DNA of 64,000 bases from Haliotis asinina (GCF_037392515.1 NC_090280.1:60587504-60651503); one strand, 5' to 3'; positions 47,583 to 60,731 are shown, counted from the first letter of the stretch. The notes: generated by a model from the sequence alone, not told the origin. Numbers and translations: made by a program.

Positions 47583-48225
47583 TTTCTTGTGTAGTTGTAT
47601 TTAAAGACATCAACTCATGTTATTCATATTTCCTGCCTGAAACTGACATCACATCACCTCATAAATATATACCATTATCACCTCTGTAAATACGAGATGG
47701 ATAAAGTGTCATGCACTATCAATCAAACATGCAGACACAACTTACTTGGCACACATATTTAAAAGGCAATTCAAAATATTCAACTCACAAACTTACAGCT
47801 GCCAAGATAAATAATACATAAAATATGCTCCAGAAGGTCAGGATTCAGTCCTTGGAAAGGTTAATTGCTCACATAACAATTTAGATCAATGCAAAAATTA
47901 CAAAACAATATTGATTTGGAAGCCTTGTTGAAAACATCTTACAACATGTTTTCCATATATGATCTTTGTATGTTTACATGTTCAACATGCTTCGGATAGT
48001 GTGTGTGCACACGGCCTTGCAATTTCCCCTTGTTGTTTCAAAATCAAAGTGTGCACACAGGAGTGTCAAAACATCTTCCAAGATATGTAAATAACTCTAC
48101 AGGTTTGCAAATTTCCAAAGTGAAGTAATGAGAGTAATTTGCATGATAATCATAGCACCATAAACAACCAAGTCACTGTCACTCCAAAATGCTCCAAACT
48201 GATTGCAAGTATGATGCAAAAATAG

Positions 48226-49910
48226 CTATTCTTCTTTAATCCTTTTCATTTCTTGCTTGAAAGCTCTTTTCAGTTCAAGTTTCTCATTTGTCTTCTTCTT
48301 TTTCTGTATTCTTCGTTTCGTTTCCTCCCTGCGTTGCATCATCTGGAAGCTGTTTTCCCCATTTATCAGCAGATCTAGTCTGTCCCGTAGTTTCAGCCTT
48401 GCTGTGCGTCTGTTGGTGTCCAGAGATCGGGATTCATGGCTCTACAATTGAACACAGTGATTTGACTTATCATGGGTTGAAATCCTGAATGGAACTCAAC
48501 CTAAAAAACTGCTAGAACTAGGGGTATAATGGTATAGCATGGTATTAGTAGAATCGAGGTATTTTGCCTCCTGTGTGGTATACTGTAACGCAACAGAAAA
48601 TTCGGTATTTCCTGTTTTTGTACTGTCATTTTATTAACTTTTTAAAAAATGTCTAAAAATCAAATCATTTTGTCAAAGTCTATGCATATCAATGCAAGGC
48701 GGTCACTATTTTCCTGGAAGTAAGTTATCATATCTCATATACACAGAAAAGAAACGAACTGAACTGAAGGTCTTGTACAGCAATTTGTAATGTAACGTTG
48801 CGTGGTAAGAGAGCAGAACTAGAACTTGTAATCTACTAAGGAAGTGTAATCCCAAATGTAACATATCGAAATGATCATGATTAATATCAAGTCCATAATA
48901 TCACCTTAAATCATATAAAATGAAATCTGGTTTGTTCAACATTTTGTTTATGAGGTGGTTTCTGAAGTGACTTCACTCAGTGAAGATAGGAATTACATGA
49001 TAATATAATACTGGAAAGACATCCATGTGTTTCTTTGTTTGGGGGTGGTGGGGGTAGCCTAGTGGTTAAAGCGTTGGCTCATCAATCTGAATACTGGGGT
49101 TTGATTCTCCACATGGGTACTATGTGTGAAGCCAATTTCTGGAGTCCTCTGCCATGATATTGATGGAATATTGCTAAAAGTGGCATAAAACCAACTTCAC
49201 TCACCTACTTACTGCATCCTACTTACTGCATAGTACTTATCACAAGATAGGAGTACAGAATGCGTTTTAGGTAGGCCAAAGGCATAATACATGATACATG
49301 ATACATGATACATAAAATAGCCCTCAGCATAGCAGTGTTCACTCATCACACCGAAGACCGAGGTTTGATTTTCCATATATGGGTACAATGTGTAAAGCCC
49401 ATTCTGGAGTCCACCATCGTGACAGACACTACTGGAATATTGTTATAAGCAGCATATAGTCATACTGACTCACTACTCTGCACTCACCTTCACAACAATC
49501 CCTGTAGGCAAGTGTTTGAGCACCACACAGTTGGCAGTCTTGTTGACCGCTTGACCTCCCGGGCCGCTGCCACGGACATACTGCTCCTCCAACTCACCCT
49601 CGTCCACAACAGGAAACTGGTAATCTTTCTGTGACACATAGCTTCGTAATGGGGCACTGACAGTCAAAATCTTCCTAAAATTTCCTCTGCTGTGCAAATG
49701 ACCTATATCTTGGCCCTCTGTGTTGAGAAACTTAATCTGTTGAGAAGGTGCTTTCAAGGTTGACAGGTGTGATGAGAGTGATCTGTTTTGCTGACACAAC
49801 ACTGTTAAGAGTTTCTTCAGTGTCCCTTGTGTTGATTTTGGAATGAGGAAAGGGTGGATAATCCATTGATTAACTTGATGAGCTACTGACATGGTATGGA
49901 ACATGTGCAT
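48226..49910 (-). CDS. MTRFR: MTRFR, mitochondrial rescue factor (2 exons)
   Basis: MTRFR (C12orf65) is a mitochondrial class I release-factor relative that helps rescue stalled mitoribosomes. Coding exons 49910-49488 and 48441-48226 join in phase 0 to about 212 residues (human 166). The release-factor domain shows [20 protein letters not shown] (GGQ at about 118-120), then [18 protein letters not shown]. The second exon continues [18 protein letters not shown], matching human CHQTRSVDQNRKLARKIL, and reaches NGENS. It ends in a lysine-rich tail typical of the family. The residues before about 90 would hold a mitochondrial targeting signal. The start is uncertain: an in-frame TAA lies seven codons upstream of the first ATG (49910), and a later ATG at 49892 (MSVAHQ) is also possible. 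The gene is divergent from MPHOSPH9. Confidence 0.92.
49045..49205 (+). mobile_element. tRNA-headed SINE in MTRFR intron
   Basis: GGTAGCCTAGTGGTTAAAGC (A box), GGTTTGATTCTCC (B box) and the tail GTGGCATAAAACCAACTTCA are clear. Confidence 0.8.
49325..49475 (+). mobile_element. tRNA-headed SINE, degenerate
   Basis: CACACCGAAGACCGAGGTTT and GGGTACAATGTGTAAAGCCC match the body of the family. It ends about 12 bp from the MTRFR exon 1 donor. Confidence 0.65.
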
Positions 49911-52900
49911 ACTTATTGGTACTACTTACTTGATTTCTGAACCACTGACAGAATCTGGAACGAAACGGACAAGTAATCAGTGGGTGTGGCCACATGGAGT
50001 AACACTAGCGTGAAAAGGGTCGTTGTTGTCATGGTTACAGCAGATATGTAGGATTGGCTAAAAAGATTGATAATCAAACATAGTGTTGACAGTAAACATT
50101 ATTAGTGTTTATTGCCATGAAAATTGTGTTATCAATAATACTGTACATTATGTTTTGTGATATAAAACTTTTCTCACACAACATATGTATATATTTAGAA
50201 CTTGATTCATGGTCTGCTTCTAATTCATGTTCAAGATGCTGTTTTGTTAAAAATCCATCCAAAAACATTTCACAACTCACCAGTGAAGGGAAACATATTC
50301 ATTTCTTCAAGATATTTGTTTGCATTTTTGCTCTAGGTTACGGCTCCGATATTTATCAATCAATATTTAGTGAATGATTGTGATCTCTATCAATAGCCCC
50401 ACTGGTATGTACCCCAGGTATGTTAAAAAAATTAGAACATAGAAATGTATCCTTGGACATGTGCAGTCTCCAGCGTTTTCTGGATTGGGACTCTCATACT
50501 TTTGTATGAGATGAATTCCATTGAACAAATTAGCATACACAAGGACAATACATTGTATTTCACAATGCACAGTATCTCTTGAGATCAGACAAAATAATGA
50601 TAATATTGCCCGGTTTTTGTTTTTGAATGAGGAATACTGACTGGTCTGCAATTCAGGATAGCACTTACATTTCTATATTTTAACCTTTTTTAGGAGTAGT
50701 GTTGGTGTCAACAATGACCCCTTCAGATGAAGTGACTTTTAAAATGAGTTGATTACTCCTTATTCATTGATGAGGGTCGGCTGTTGTTTAGCACTCAGCA
50801 GTATTCCAGCTATATGGTGATCACTGATGAGGGTCATAATTAGGAGGGGTTGACTCAGGAAAACTTGACTAAAGAGATAAACATTACAGCTGACCATTTT
50901 GAAGTGCTTAGATATAGGTATGCTTGCCTTGACTTCTATTAATGGTTTTGGTGTATTGCCCCCTGTGTCTTAAAGTTGGCACGTACATTGTCACGCCACA
51001 AGTGTCTAAAATTTAACTTTAGAGGCCACTGTATACCTGTCTGAACTCTCTGAGTGGATGACCTTCCAACAGGAAGTAGCATTACACGTGAGTGAGTTGA
51101 TCGTTTTGTAATGTTGCAAAGACAATAAGTTCCCCTTTCTCAGTTATTACAACTACGTAAATAAGTTAATATCAATTTTACGGAACGAAATAGCATCAAC
51201 GTGACAAGATCTACATGATATATAGGTTAAACAAAATATTTTTGATTTACGACACCACAGCTCGCGTCTTATACTGGCGACCCCCGCCGCATCAGTGCGC
51301 AAGTATCAACAGGAAACGTAAATCTGAACTTTGTTGACGAATGGTTTGTGTGAAACAGAACGGATTTATATCGGAATTAGTTACAGTTACCGGAATTAGA
51401 CAGCAAGGATCTTGACTGGTCGTGGGACATCCTTGCCGTAAGTATTGTTCACACATAATTTCATAGCGTGTTATTGAAGCAAAATGTACTTTTGTTTTGC
51501 ACGAACCCGGCAACAGCGTCCAACTAATTTCTCATTCACCACAATGTCAGTGAGAAGCAAAAACTATATGATAATGATGTTAAAGAGACCCGTCAGAAAA
51601 AACCCTCTAGTTGTCTCTAGTTGTTTGCTGCTTTATTAATGTTCCATTTATAAATATATGAAAATGTGAATCTCTTTTTTCTGTCGAATATGTGTACACG
51701 TATATTTTTGAAAACCACTACAGTTCGTGTTTGTTTTTCTTCATAGTACGTAGCCGTCCTAATCTCGATCAATCTCGACAATGAGGTCACATATCTCCTT
51801 CAAAAGACCACTTCTCGAGGGATTAGTTGCCGAGTTTTTGATTTATTCGGTTGGCATTCGCTGGGTATTTCAGGTTAACAAGGTGTTTAATTTACTTAAC
51901 TGAAGGGCTGATATATGGACCTGCTAGTCATGACCATACATGTACACAGTCTTTAAGTTGTTCAACTCCAGTTCCTTTCTTAGTGATCTGATTATGTTGG
52001 CTTGCTTTCTTATTGCACATACATGATGATTTAGAGACAGATTGTTAATAGTTCATGCGTTAGTGGACAGTGTTAGATATACAAACGATGAAAGGTGATT
52101 ATGAGGGGTTAGGTTGGTGGAATTTTTATTTAGGTTCCTTTTGAAACTTCATTTAATATCATTAGAGCTCATGATGAACATGATGAAGATCCTTTCACTT
52201 TCAGGCTGAATTCCTGTCTCATGATGTTCATGATGTTAGTGATCTGATTATGTTGGCTTACTTTCTTATTGCACATACATGATGATTTAGAGACAGATTG
52301 TTAATAGTTCATGTGTTAGTGGACAGTGTTAGATATACAAATGATGAAAGGTGACCATGAGGTCTTAGGTCGGTGGAATTTTTACTTACTAATTTTGAGC
52401 TCATGATTAAGATCCTTTCGCTTTCAGGCTGAATTCCTGTCCCATGATGTTCAAAACCTGTCACTGTAGTGCATGTAAACACTGTAATTATGTATGGCTT
52501 GTTTAGACACATCATACCTGGTAATCATGTCCATCATTTCTGGTAACTGAGTGTCATCTTTGTATATTGTGAAAGCTGTAATTAATGGCTTGTACACCAC
52601 CATAAATATTATTTTATCAATGTGATATCTGTGATAGCTAAGGCACGTCCAAATGACATTGTCAAATAAACATAATAAATTAAATAGATGGTTCGGTCCT
52701 GTAAAAGTGGTCATGCTGATATTTAATGAACACTGTTTCATCACCATAGTTGTTTATTTTGGTTATAGAAATCTTGCACAGCATCATCTTCTGTAATGAG
52801 TATGACAGAGATGGGTTATTAAGCTTGTTAAAATGTAAAAAGTCTATAAAAGTTCTTCTTTAATAATAAAAGTTCTTCAGAAATCTCAAAAAGTTTTAAC

Positions 52901-53361
52901 GTATACAATATTCATGATGGATAAAAGAGAAGAACAATTATCACATAGTTTTGTGTAGTTTTTACTTCTAATATTCACAATAAACCTGCTGATAACCAAA
53001 ATAACTTGGTTTGGTCTTGCAACTGGTCAGTGTAGTTGATGTTAGGTCAGGTCTTGTAAATATTAAGGTCCGCTTGTCCACTGGTGTGGTAGTGAAAAAT
53101 GTTAATGTCGAGCCTGGTCATTGTGGACAAACCTGTATTCTGTTATAATTGTAAAAGTACCACAGATTTCAGTCTACATTCCTTTAGCAAGTAAACTGAA
53201 AATAGTTTGATACATTATTTTTTATCTAGATGGGATTTGTTATTAAAACAGTTTCAGTCTTGGGACCTTAGTAACAATCTAAATCGGAACAGGTCCATAA
53301 AAAGACCTTGGAATGTTCAGTAGCAGGTGTACATGTGATTGTCATATTTTCCTGATTTCAG
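49911..53361. promoter_or_regulatory. Divergent MTRFR/MPHOSPH9 intergenic and 5' region
   Basis: The 3.45 kb between the two start codons should hold the promoter or promoters of both genes and the non-coding first exon of MPHOSPH9. That exon is implied by the splice acceptor CCTGATTTCAG at 53351-53361, just before the ATG. CG-richer patches lie at about 49950-50025 and 51240-51300 (ACAGCTCGCGTCTTATACTG and CCCCCGCCGCATCAGTGCGC). No core promoter motif is convincing. A SINE tail fragment lies at 50772-50822. Confidence 0.4.
51975..52455. repeat. Tandem duplication of about 255 bp
   Basis: The stretch from TGATCTGATTATGTTGGCTT (51982) recurs from 52237 with few changes over about 145 bp. Both copies are followed by GATCCTTTC.CTTTCAGGCT and TGAATTCCTGTC. 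It lies in the presumed first intron of MPHOSPH9. Confidence 0.85.
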
Positions 53362-53365
53362 CATA

Positions 53366-56300
53366 ATGGATGATCCTGGCAGCGGTGGAGAAGAAAGAGA
53401 TCCTGCAGCAGATGATGGCACATCCTCTGTCAGAGATGATGATCTCAAAGATGGGGACAATCCTGGGATAGATGGAGTTATCCCCCTTGAGAGGCCAGTG
53501 ACACCAGGTCAGGATGCTGAAGGTCAAGCAAGTGCTGTTGACAGGGAAGGAGGTGAGGATAATATGCAACAAAGAGCGGACAATGTTGCAGAGCTTGTGA
53601 GGCAGGATGTAGATGGCAAGAGTCCACAGGTTGAGCCTGTTCTAGCTGAGGCTGCTGCTGGTTCTTCTGAACCAGACCAGGATGTGTATGAAGCCCAGAA
53701 AACACTAGATATCCCTGCAGAGAATCCTCAGAATGTGGCAGGAGAAGATGGTGAGCCGGACCAGAGAGAAACAAAAACTGGTGTTATTGATGTTACAACA
53801 AGCGGAACAGTTGAAGAACAAGGGGATGAGGTTCCAGACACTTCAGCACAATCTGAGGAACCTAGACCTATTTCACCCTTTTCATCACCTGAGACCAAGG
53901 TATCGGGTGTCATGAGTGACCCAGGGGATTCCTTTGGATCTCACCATTTTGATACCGGTAGAGAGAGTGAAGAAGAGACAGATGGCAGGGACACCTACAG
54001 AGAGAACAATGATGAGGCGAGGGTTGTTGTGAAGGAGGTGCTCAGCAAAGCGCTAATGATAAACAGTGATAGTGACACATCTTTAAAGTCTGACTCTGGA
54101 AATGTTCCAGCAGACACATTGGCTATTGATGGTGCTGCAGCTCTGTCAGTTGAAGGAGCAACTGAAGCAGATGGGGATGCTGATTCCAAAGGTCCGGCTG
54201 ATCTATCTGTAGACAAGCATTTACAGCAGATGGATCCGAGTGGTGAGGAAAAAATGTTGCATGTAGAACAAAACAATGATAAACGTACCACAGAATATGA
54301 CCATCCTTCTGTTCTTGTGGAACAAAACCAAGACTTTGATGAAAGTAGACCTGAAGCTGATCGTGTTGTTGAGCCACAATTGAAGGGTGCTCAGGATGAA
54401 GGTGATGATGATGATGATGCTGATAATGATGACGAAGATGATGATATTAAGGTTGTGTGTGTTGAGGAAGGTTCTCCATATCCAGAATACCCAATGAATT
54501 ATGGTAACTACAAAGTGTGCAGGCAGGTTTCACCAGGAGTCAAAGAGTGTTTGATATTAGAAACTGGGGAACACATCAAGTACGATAAAAAGACAGGAAA
54601 ATGGACCAGCTCAGAATGTCCACCCACTTCGCCAAGAAGATCAGATGATGAGAGTGCACGACGATCATTGAGTGAAAGCTCAGCGAGCTCCCATAAGTCT
54701 GATAATGAAGGTGAGAGAAAGGCCTTCAAGATTGTGAAAACTCCCCCTGGGATGAAGGGCACTGTGTTTATGAGCCTAAAACTCGGGGAGTCGTCAGATC
54801 CTAATGATGCAAATGGGCAAGTGGATGCAGAGAGAAGTGAGGTGCGTGATGGAAAGAATGAACTGCAAGAGCAAAACATCAAGTGTGATGAACAAGGTAA
54901 CACCCGTTTAGCAGATGAGGAAGCCCAGGATGACATGCGAGAAGGTTCTGGTGCTGAGGCTGAGCAGGTATCGGATGTTCTTGAAACCTCACCTGAGGAA
55001 GTTCAGTCTGGGAGGAAGGAAAATGAAGGTAGGGAACTACAGGAATCCTACCTGTCTGAAGTTACTGCCAAGGGCATTCTGAAGACCAGGCAGGAACAGG
55101 AGATACCACCCAGCAGACCAAACAATTCTGGAAGCCCATCTCTTGGTAAGCCTCCAATATCACCACGGATGAGATCCAGCTATGAACGGAGAGACCATGC
55201 TTACAGATCCTCACCGAGACGGAGGGAGGAGATCAACGAGAGGCGATATGAGAATGTTGATCAGAGTCGAGAATCCTACATGTCTGATTATGGGAATAGC
55301 ATGAATGGTAGTTACGTTACTGGACGAATTCGACCACAAGATCAATACCACTCCGTGCCAGCTTCTGATCTGTCCCGAGCTGACCAGAGACATCTGTACC
55401 AGTCCGAAGTTGTCACATCACCTCCCAGCTCAGGCCCTGTACCCGGATATAAAACACTGAGAGATCAGCAGGTGAGAGAGAATCTGGTTCATTAATTTTG
55501 ATAAAAACACTATTTTTATGCATTCAAAGCATACTTGATTAGTTGGTGGTTTTGTTGTTTAACGCTGCAATCAGCAATATTTCAGCTATATGTTGTTGGT
55601 CTGTATTACTAAATGATTGAGTCTGGACTGGACAATCCAGTGATCAAAATCACAGCAGCAAACTATGCCATTTGGATACAATAACATGTGTTGATGATGT
55701 CAGTGAGCCTGACCACTTAATCCAGTTAGTTTCCTCTAACGATAAGCACGCGCTGTCGACAGACATTCAACCCCAACAGGCCTAGTTTACTTGAAATTAT
55801 CCAAGGATATGAGTAAGTGTCGACTTAGCCTGCAATTTTAGCAATATTCAAATAATAAAATCATTGATCATGGCCAGGGAATGTCAGAAATGGGCCTTGA
55901 CCTGAAACCTTATAGTCAGACTGAGTCAAACATAGTCAAACTATGGCAAGCATGGTTCATTAACCACTAGGGCATCTCATCATGATCAACAGTGAAAACA
56001 TTTTGTCAGAGTCGATGATGTGGTTGATGCTAGTTGTGTCTCAGTTGCTTAGATTGATCCTCACTAGGTCAATCTTTGTGTTATCTGTTCAGGACTAAAT
56101 TACTTGAGGACCGTCATCACATGTACTGAACAACAAATGAAATGCAACTTTTTTTTTTGTCAAGTTTAAAATAGAAAACATAAACATGAATGCTTACATT
56201 TATGAGGTTTCATTATTTTCTAAACTTGCGTTTCTTTTGCTGTTCAGTACAAGTTGGAATATTTCTGATTGTGGCCACATTCAACAAGTAAAACAAAAAC

Positions 56301-59300
56301 AATCCAGTTTACTATTTCAGCTACGATTGGAATTCCGTAGTGGAGGCAAATGCGTGTACATGTTGTAATCTTAGCTGATAAATACTAAAATACCATAAGT
56401 CTACAAATTCTTCTGTGATACTGATCGATCTTTGTTGTCATTCTTCGATGAGTTTAAAAAAATTGACATCATACACATATGAGTACAATAATCTTGCTGT
56501 CAAAATGTATTTCTTATGCTTGTGAGTCCCTTCAAAAAAAAATTGCTGATCAGTGATAGCAATCATCAATTGATGTCAACAATCCTCAGCTAAGATAAAT
56601 TCTTGCAAACTCCATGGCTGCTAGTAGGAGTTAAACAATACATAACAAAACCGTCCACCATTGTGGGTTTTCGTGTGATGATGGGATACATCCAGACTGG
56701 ATTTCTTATTGGCTGCCATCATAATAATGTTAAGGAATAAAGAAACAGAAATATTAGAATATTAGTTCAAATTAGCATTATGAAATCACTACAATGATGC
56801 CTTCATTGAAGATTTTTCTCCAGCTAGCAGTTCCTTTTGAAAATACTCTGAAATATTTTTAGATAGATGCTACCTAAAGATGTGCTGTAATGTGACATTT
56901 GTATTGTGATACTGTCATTTCGTAATTAGTGGTGTTCTGATGATCGAAAATAAAACTGAAAATTGACTTAAAGAAGGATTAAAATTGTAAAAAAATTTTT
57001 TTTGATTAATTAAAATTTTATTGTTTCAGTGTTGTTTTGTTGTTTTCACTTGCATGAAAAAAAATATGCTTTTAAATTTGACAATTGTATATCGAACAAA
57101 CATGATCTTTAAAGCGTGAGACTGTGTTCACTGTGAAATTTTCGCCTTGTTATTGTTAAATTACAATTCAAGTATCTTTCTTGTATGCATGAATTTCATT
57201 TCATGACCGTATCAGTTATAAAAATACCTTAAGTAGAAAAATCTGTGGAAAAGCCCTTAAAATTGCTGATTACATTAAAAATGTATATATTTTGAGTATA
57301 GTCAATATTCAGTCTCCACAAACCCTCCAATAATTGACAGTGGATTTGGTTTCCGATTCTCAATACTAATCTTAACCTTGCTGTATTGTTTCTTCACCTA
57401 TTAAGCATCCTAACTGTGCTCATATGCCTTGTGTGTGTTCAGGTATCCTGGCTGAAGATGTTTAAGATTTTAGAGGAGCAGCACCGGTCAGAACTCCGGT
57501 CTCAGTACTCTGAACACCAGCGTCTCATCCAGGAGATCCAGGACCAGATGGAGAGAGAGCTGCACAAGCAGCAGTCTGCCATCCAGCACCGTCTTGACTC
57601 ACACCGAGAGCTACTCCGAGATGCTTCGCCTATGGCTGACCGGGTGCTCAGTAGCCTAGATGCTGACCAGTACAGGTATGGTGAATCTTTGTAGGTGAGC
57701 TGCCCTTTACACAGGCATATTTTGATGAAAACTGTAATATTTCCTGCAAATTATTGAGACACTCTGACAGCTGTTCCATGACGCCTTTCCCACAGCAGAC
57801 CAAGTTCTTCGTGGTCAACCCTCTGACCAGTACAGGTATGGTGAATCTTTGTTTGTGAGCTGTCCTTTGTTTGTATAGTGTCCCAAAATATCGAAGACAA
57901 TTTTTTATCTAGCACTTTAACATGTCTCATGCAGGCAAGGTGTTACCCACTGATGTAATTTTAATTGTTTCAGTCGGCACCCCATCTCTCCAGTCATGGA
58001 GTCTTATAGAAGTGGACTGGTTGATTACAGTTCTGAAGATTCAGGAGAAGGTAATGAGGACCAAATACAATATAGCGGAACATCTCGAGGACCCACTTCA
58101 GCAGACCCACTGAGAACACCCACTCTAAGGTCCCATCAAGAGAGACGGGTTCCATCTTATGATGATGTTGGTGAATATCAAGTGCAGCAGTCTACTTCAT
58201 TGCCTGTGCGTAGGTCCCTTGAACACGCTTTTGACTCTCCTACTCGGTCACCTGAACGGAGCTATGTTTCCATGGAGACTGGATATGTATCACCACGGAG
58301 AATGGGAGATTCTAGCTTGTCAAGGTCAAGGTCAGATGTCACGGGAGACCGTCTGCTCAGGGGCGGAGTGTACAGCAGTCCTATGCCGATCTCCAAAGTT
58401 AAGAGCTCAAATAGGGTAAGGTGTGCTGTATATTGGGAAGTTAATGAGAAATTTCAGAATATGACTAACATTCTTGTAGGCAGATGGTCTTGTCAGGTTC
58501 CCAGCGCATCTGCTGAAACAATGATATATATTACAACTGGTACTTGTACAGATGTCATTTGGTTCGTTTGGTGTCACATGATTCCCAGATGGTTCTCATG
58601 CTATTGACCACCAGGTGGCTGCTCTAGGGTTGTGTTAAAGTGGCATGTTGCTGTTATCATTGTGATAATAGGAACAAAATAGCATCTTCTCATCAATGGG
58701 ATCGCACCTGTTGTATATAACCATCAAACAATTCCTTCTTTATAACATTCTGTTCTGTTATGTACTTTGTTCCACTTTTATCATGATTATCATTATCACT
58801 TTATTTCTCTCCTGTTTTTTAAAGCTTGAAATCTCTTTTTTTTCAGTCTTTGTCATTTTCAAAGAAATCCTTGTCCGAAAGTCAGCATTCCAGCCCCCCT
58901 CCAGTGCATGAACACCGACCCAGTCCTGCTGCAGAGCGACCATTCGATGTGCGTCTCCGTCCAGAACTGTTGCACCGTGGAGAAGAATCCATGTTGATGG
59001 GAGACACCCTGTTTGACGACAGTCAACTCTCAATGAGGTAATCATGTTACCAGGCCTCATGGACCAGTGAAGATCTTGGTTAGATGTGGTCTTCAGTAAC
59101 CCATGCTTGTCACAAGAACCGACTTACAGAATCGTGTGGTCACTCACTTGGTTGAAATATGTTATCATATCCCAATTACATACCAGTAGATCGATGTTTG
59201 TGATGTTCACTGAATCACTGAATTCTCCAGGCCAGGCTCCATTATTTACAAACTGCTGCCATATATCTGGAATGTTGCTGCGTTAAACAACCAACCAACC

Positions 59301-60691
59301 AACTAGTTTGTTTGGGGTATGTAAGGTGGTCAGCAGTTTTGTACATAAAGGTAATTCATATTGTACGATTATCCAGAATATCATCATGACCCTCCAAGAC
59401 ACAATTATGAACGGTCCCTTATTTGGTCATCTTTGATGACTAACACAGGTTATTTTGTCCTAGGATTCATGAGAATCCTCTTCTGTTGATGAATGTTGTC
59501 AAGCGTGACTTTATTTGGTCGCCTTTGACAACTGGCATAGGTTAGCCTGCCCAAGTCTTCATCATAATCCATTTTGATTGATGAATATTGTCAAGCCTGT
59601 CCTGAAATCCAGTTGCACCTGACAAAGCCAGATCGCACCCTGGTCCAATGTTTTTATCACTGATATATTGACATAAATAGGAGATTTGCACTTTTCAATA
59701 ATAGCTTGTGCTAGTTTTTGTGGAAATGCAATTTTTGAAAAAATGAAATCTTACAAAAGTAAGTGTTCATGTTTAAGTTTTCAATTTAAAAACATGACAA
59801 AAAGCAAGAGTTATGTTTCTTTTCCTGTTCAGAATATTTTAATGCTGCATTCAGCAATATTCAGGCTATGTGTCAGAAGTCTGTGAAAATCGAGTCTGGG
59901 CCAGACAATCTAGTGATCAACATCATGAGCATCAAACTAAAAGTGCTTTATGGTTCAACTTCTTTATTATACAAGGTCACAACGTTTCGAGACAGATTCT
60001 AGTCTCTTCTTCTTCTAGCACTTTTAGTTCACCTGACGAAGAGACTAGAATCTGTCTCGAAACGTTGTGACCTTGTATAATAAAGAAGTTGAACCATAAA
60101 GCACTTTTAGTTTGATTCCTCCAACTTCTAAATGCCTTTGAAACAAATCATGAGTATCGATATATACTTTACATAAGTAAATCAAACCAAATTCCCAAAT
60201 CAACATAGTCAAGAAAACAAGGTTAACTTGTTTCCCCAGTACCCGAATCAACCTGCGAGAGAAGCATGCTAAGCATTTGTCAGACCTGCGGGAATACTAT
60301 GAGGCGGAAATGGCAGAACTGAGGTCATCACTAAGTGCTACACATTCATCCAGTGAATCTGCACATGAACGAATCTTGCGAGAGGAGAGCCAAGAACTTA
60401 AACATCGATGTCAGAGCTTAGACGATCAACTACATGATGCCAAAGTGTGAGTAACTATTACATTTCTTCCCTCTTCTCTTGGAAATCATTATTTAGTGAT
60501 CACAGTATTATTTTTAAGAAATGGACCTGTGGTGATAGTGATGGTGAAGGTGGGGGTAGTGGTGATCGTGATGATGATGATGATGATGATGATGATGGTG
60601 GTAGTGGTGGTGGTGGTGGTGGTGGTGGTGATGGTGATGGTGGAGGTGATGAACATCTCAAAGAAAACAGAACTTTATGATGATGATGGTG

Positions 60692-60731
<40 letters not shown>

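Noticed and set aside
53339-53365. Upstream ATG of the MPHOSPH9 open frame
   Set aside because: It lies before the splice acceptor ending at 53361, so it should be intronic.
54508-54936. 142-residue minus-strand open frame opposite MPHOSPH9
   Set aside because: It mirrors the serine- and acid-rich codons of the plus-strand exon and has no independent support.
58416-58607. Extension of MPHOSPH9 coding sequence past exon 3
   Set aside because: The frame stays open, but a good donor (AATAGG/GTAAGG) precedes it and exon 4 joins in phase with similar serine-rich sequence.
60034-60080. Active hammerhead ribozyme
   Set aside because: CTGACGA and GAAA flank a short stem, but an extra A breaks the usual first pair of stem II and I could not find a convincing stem III with a cleavage site.
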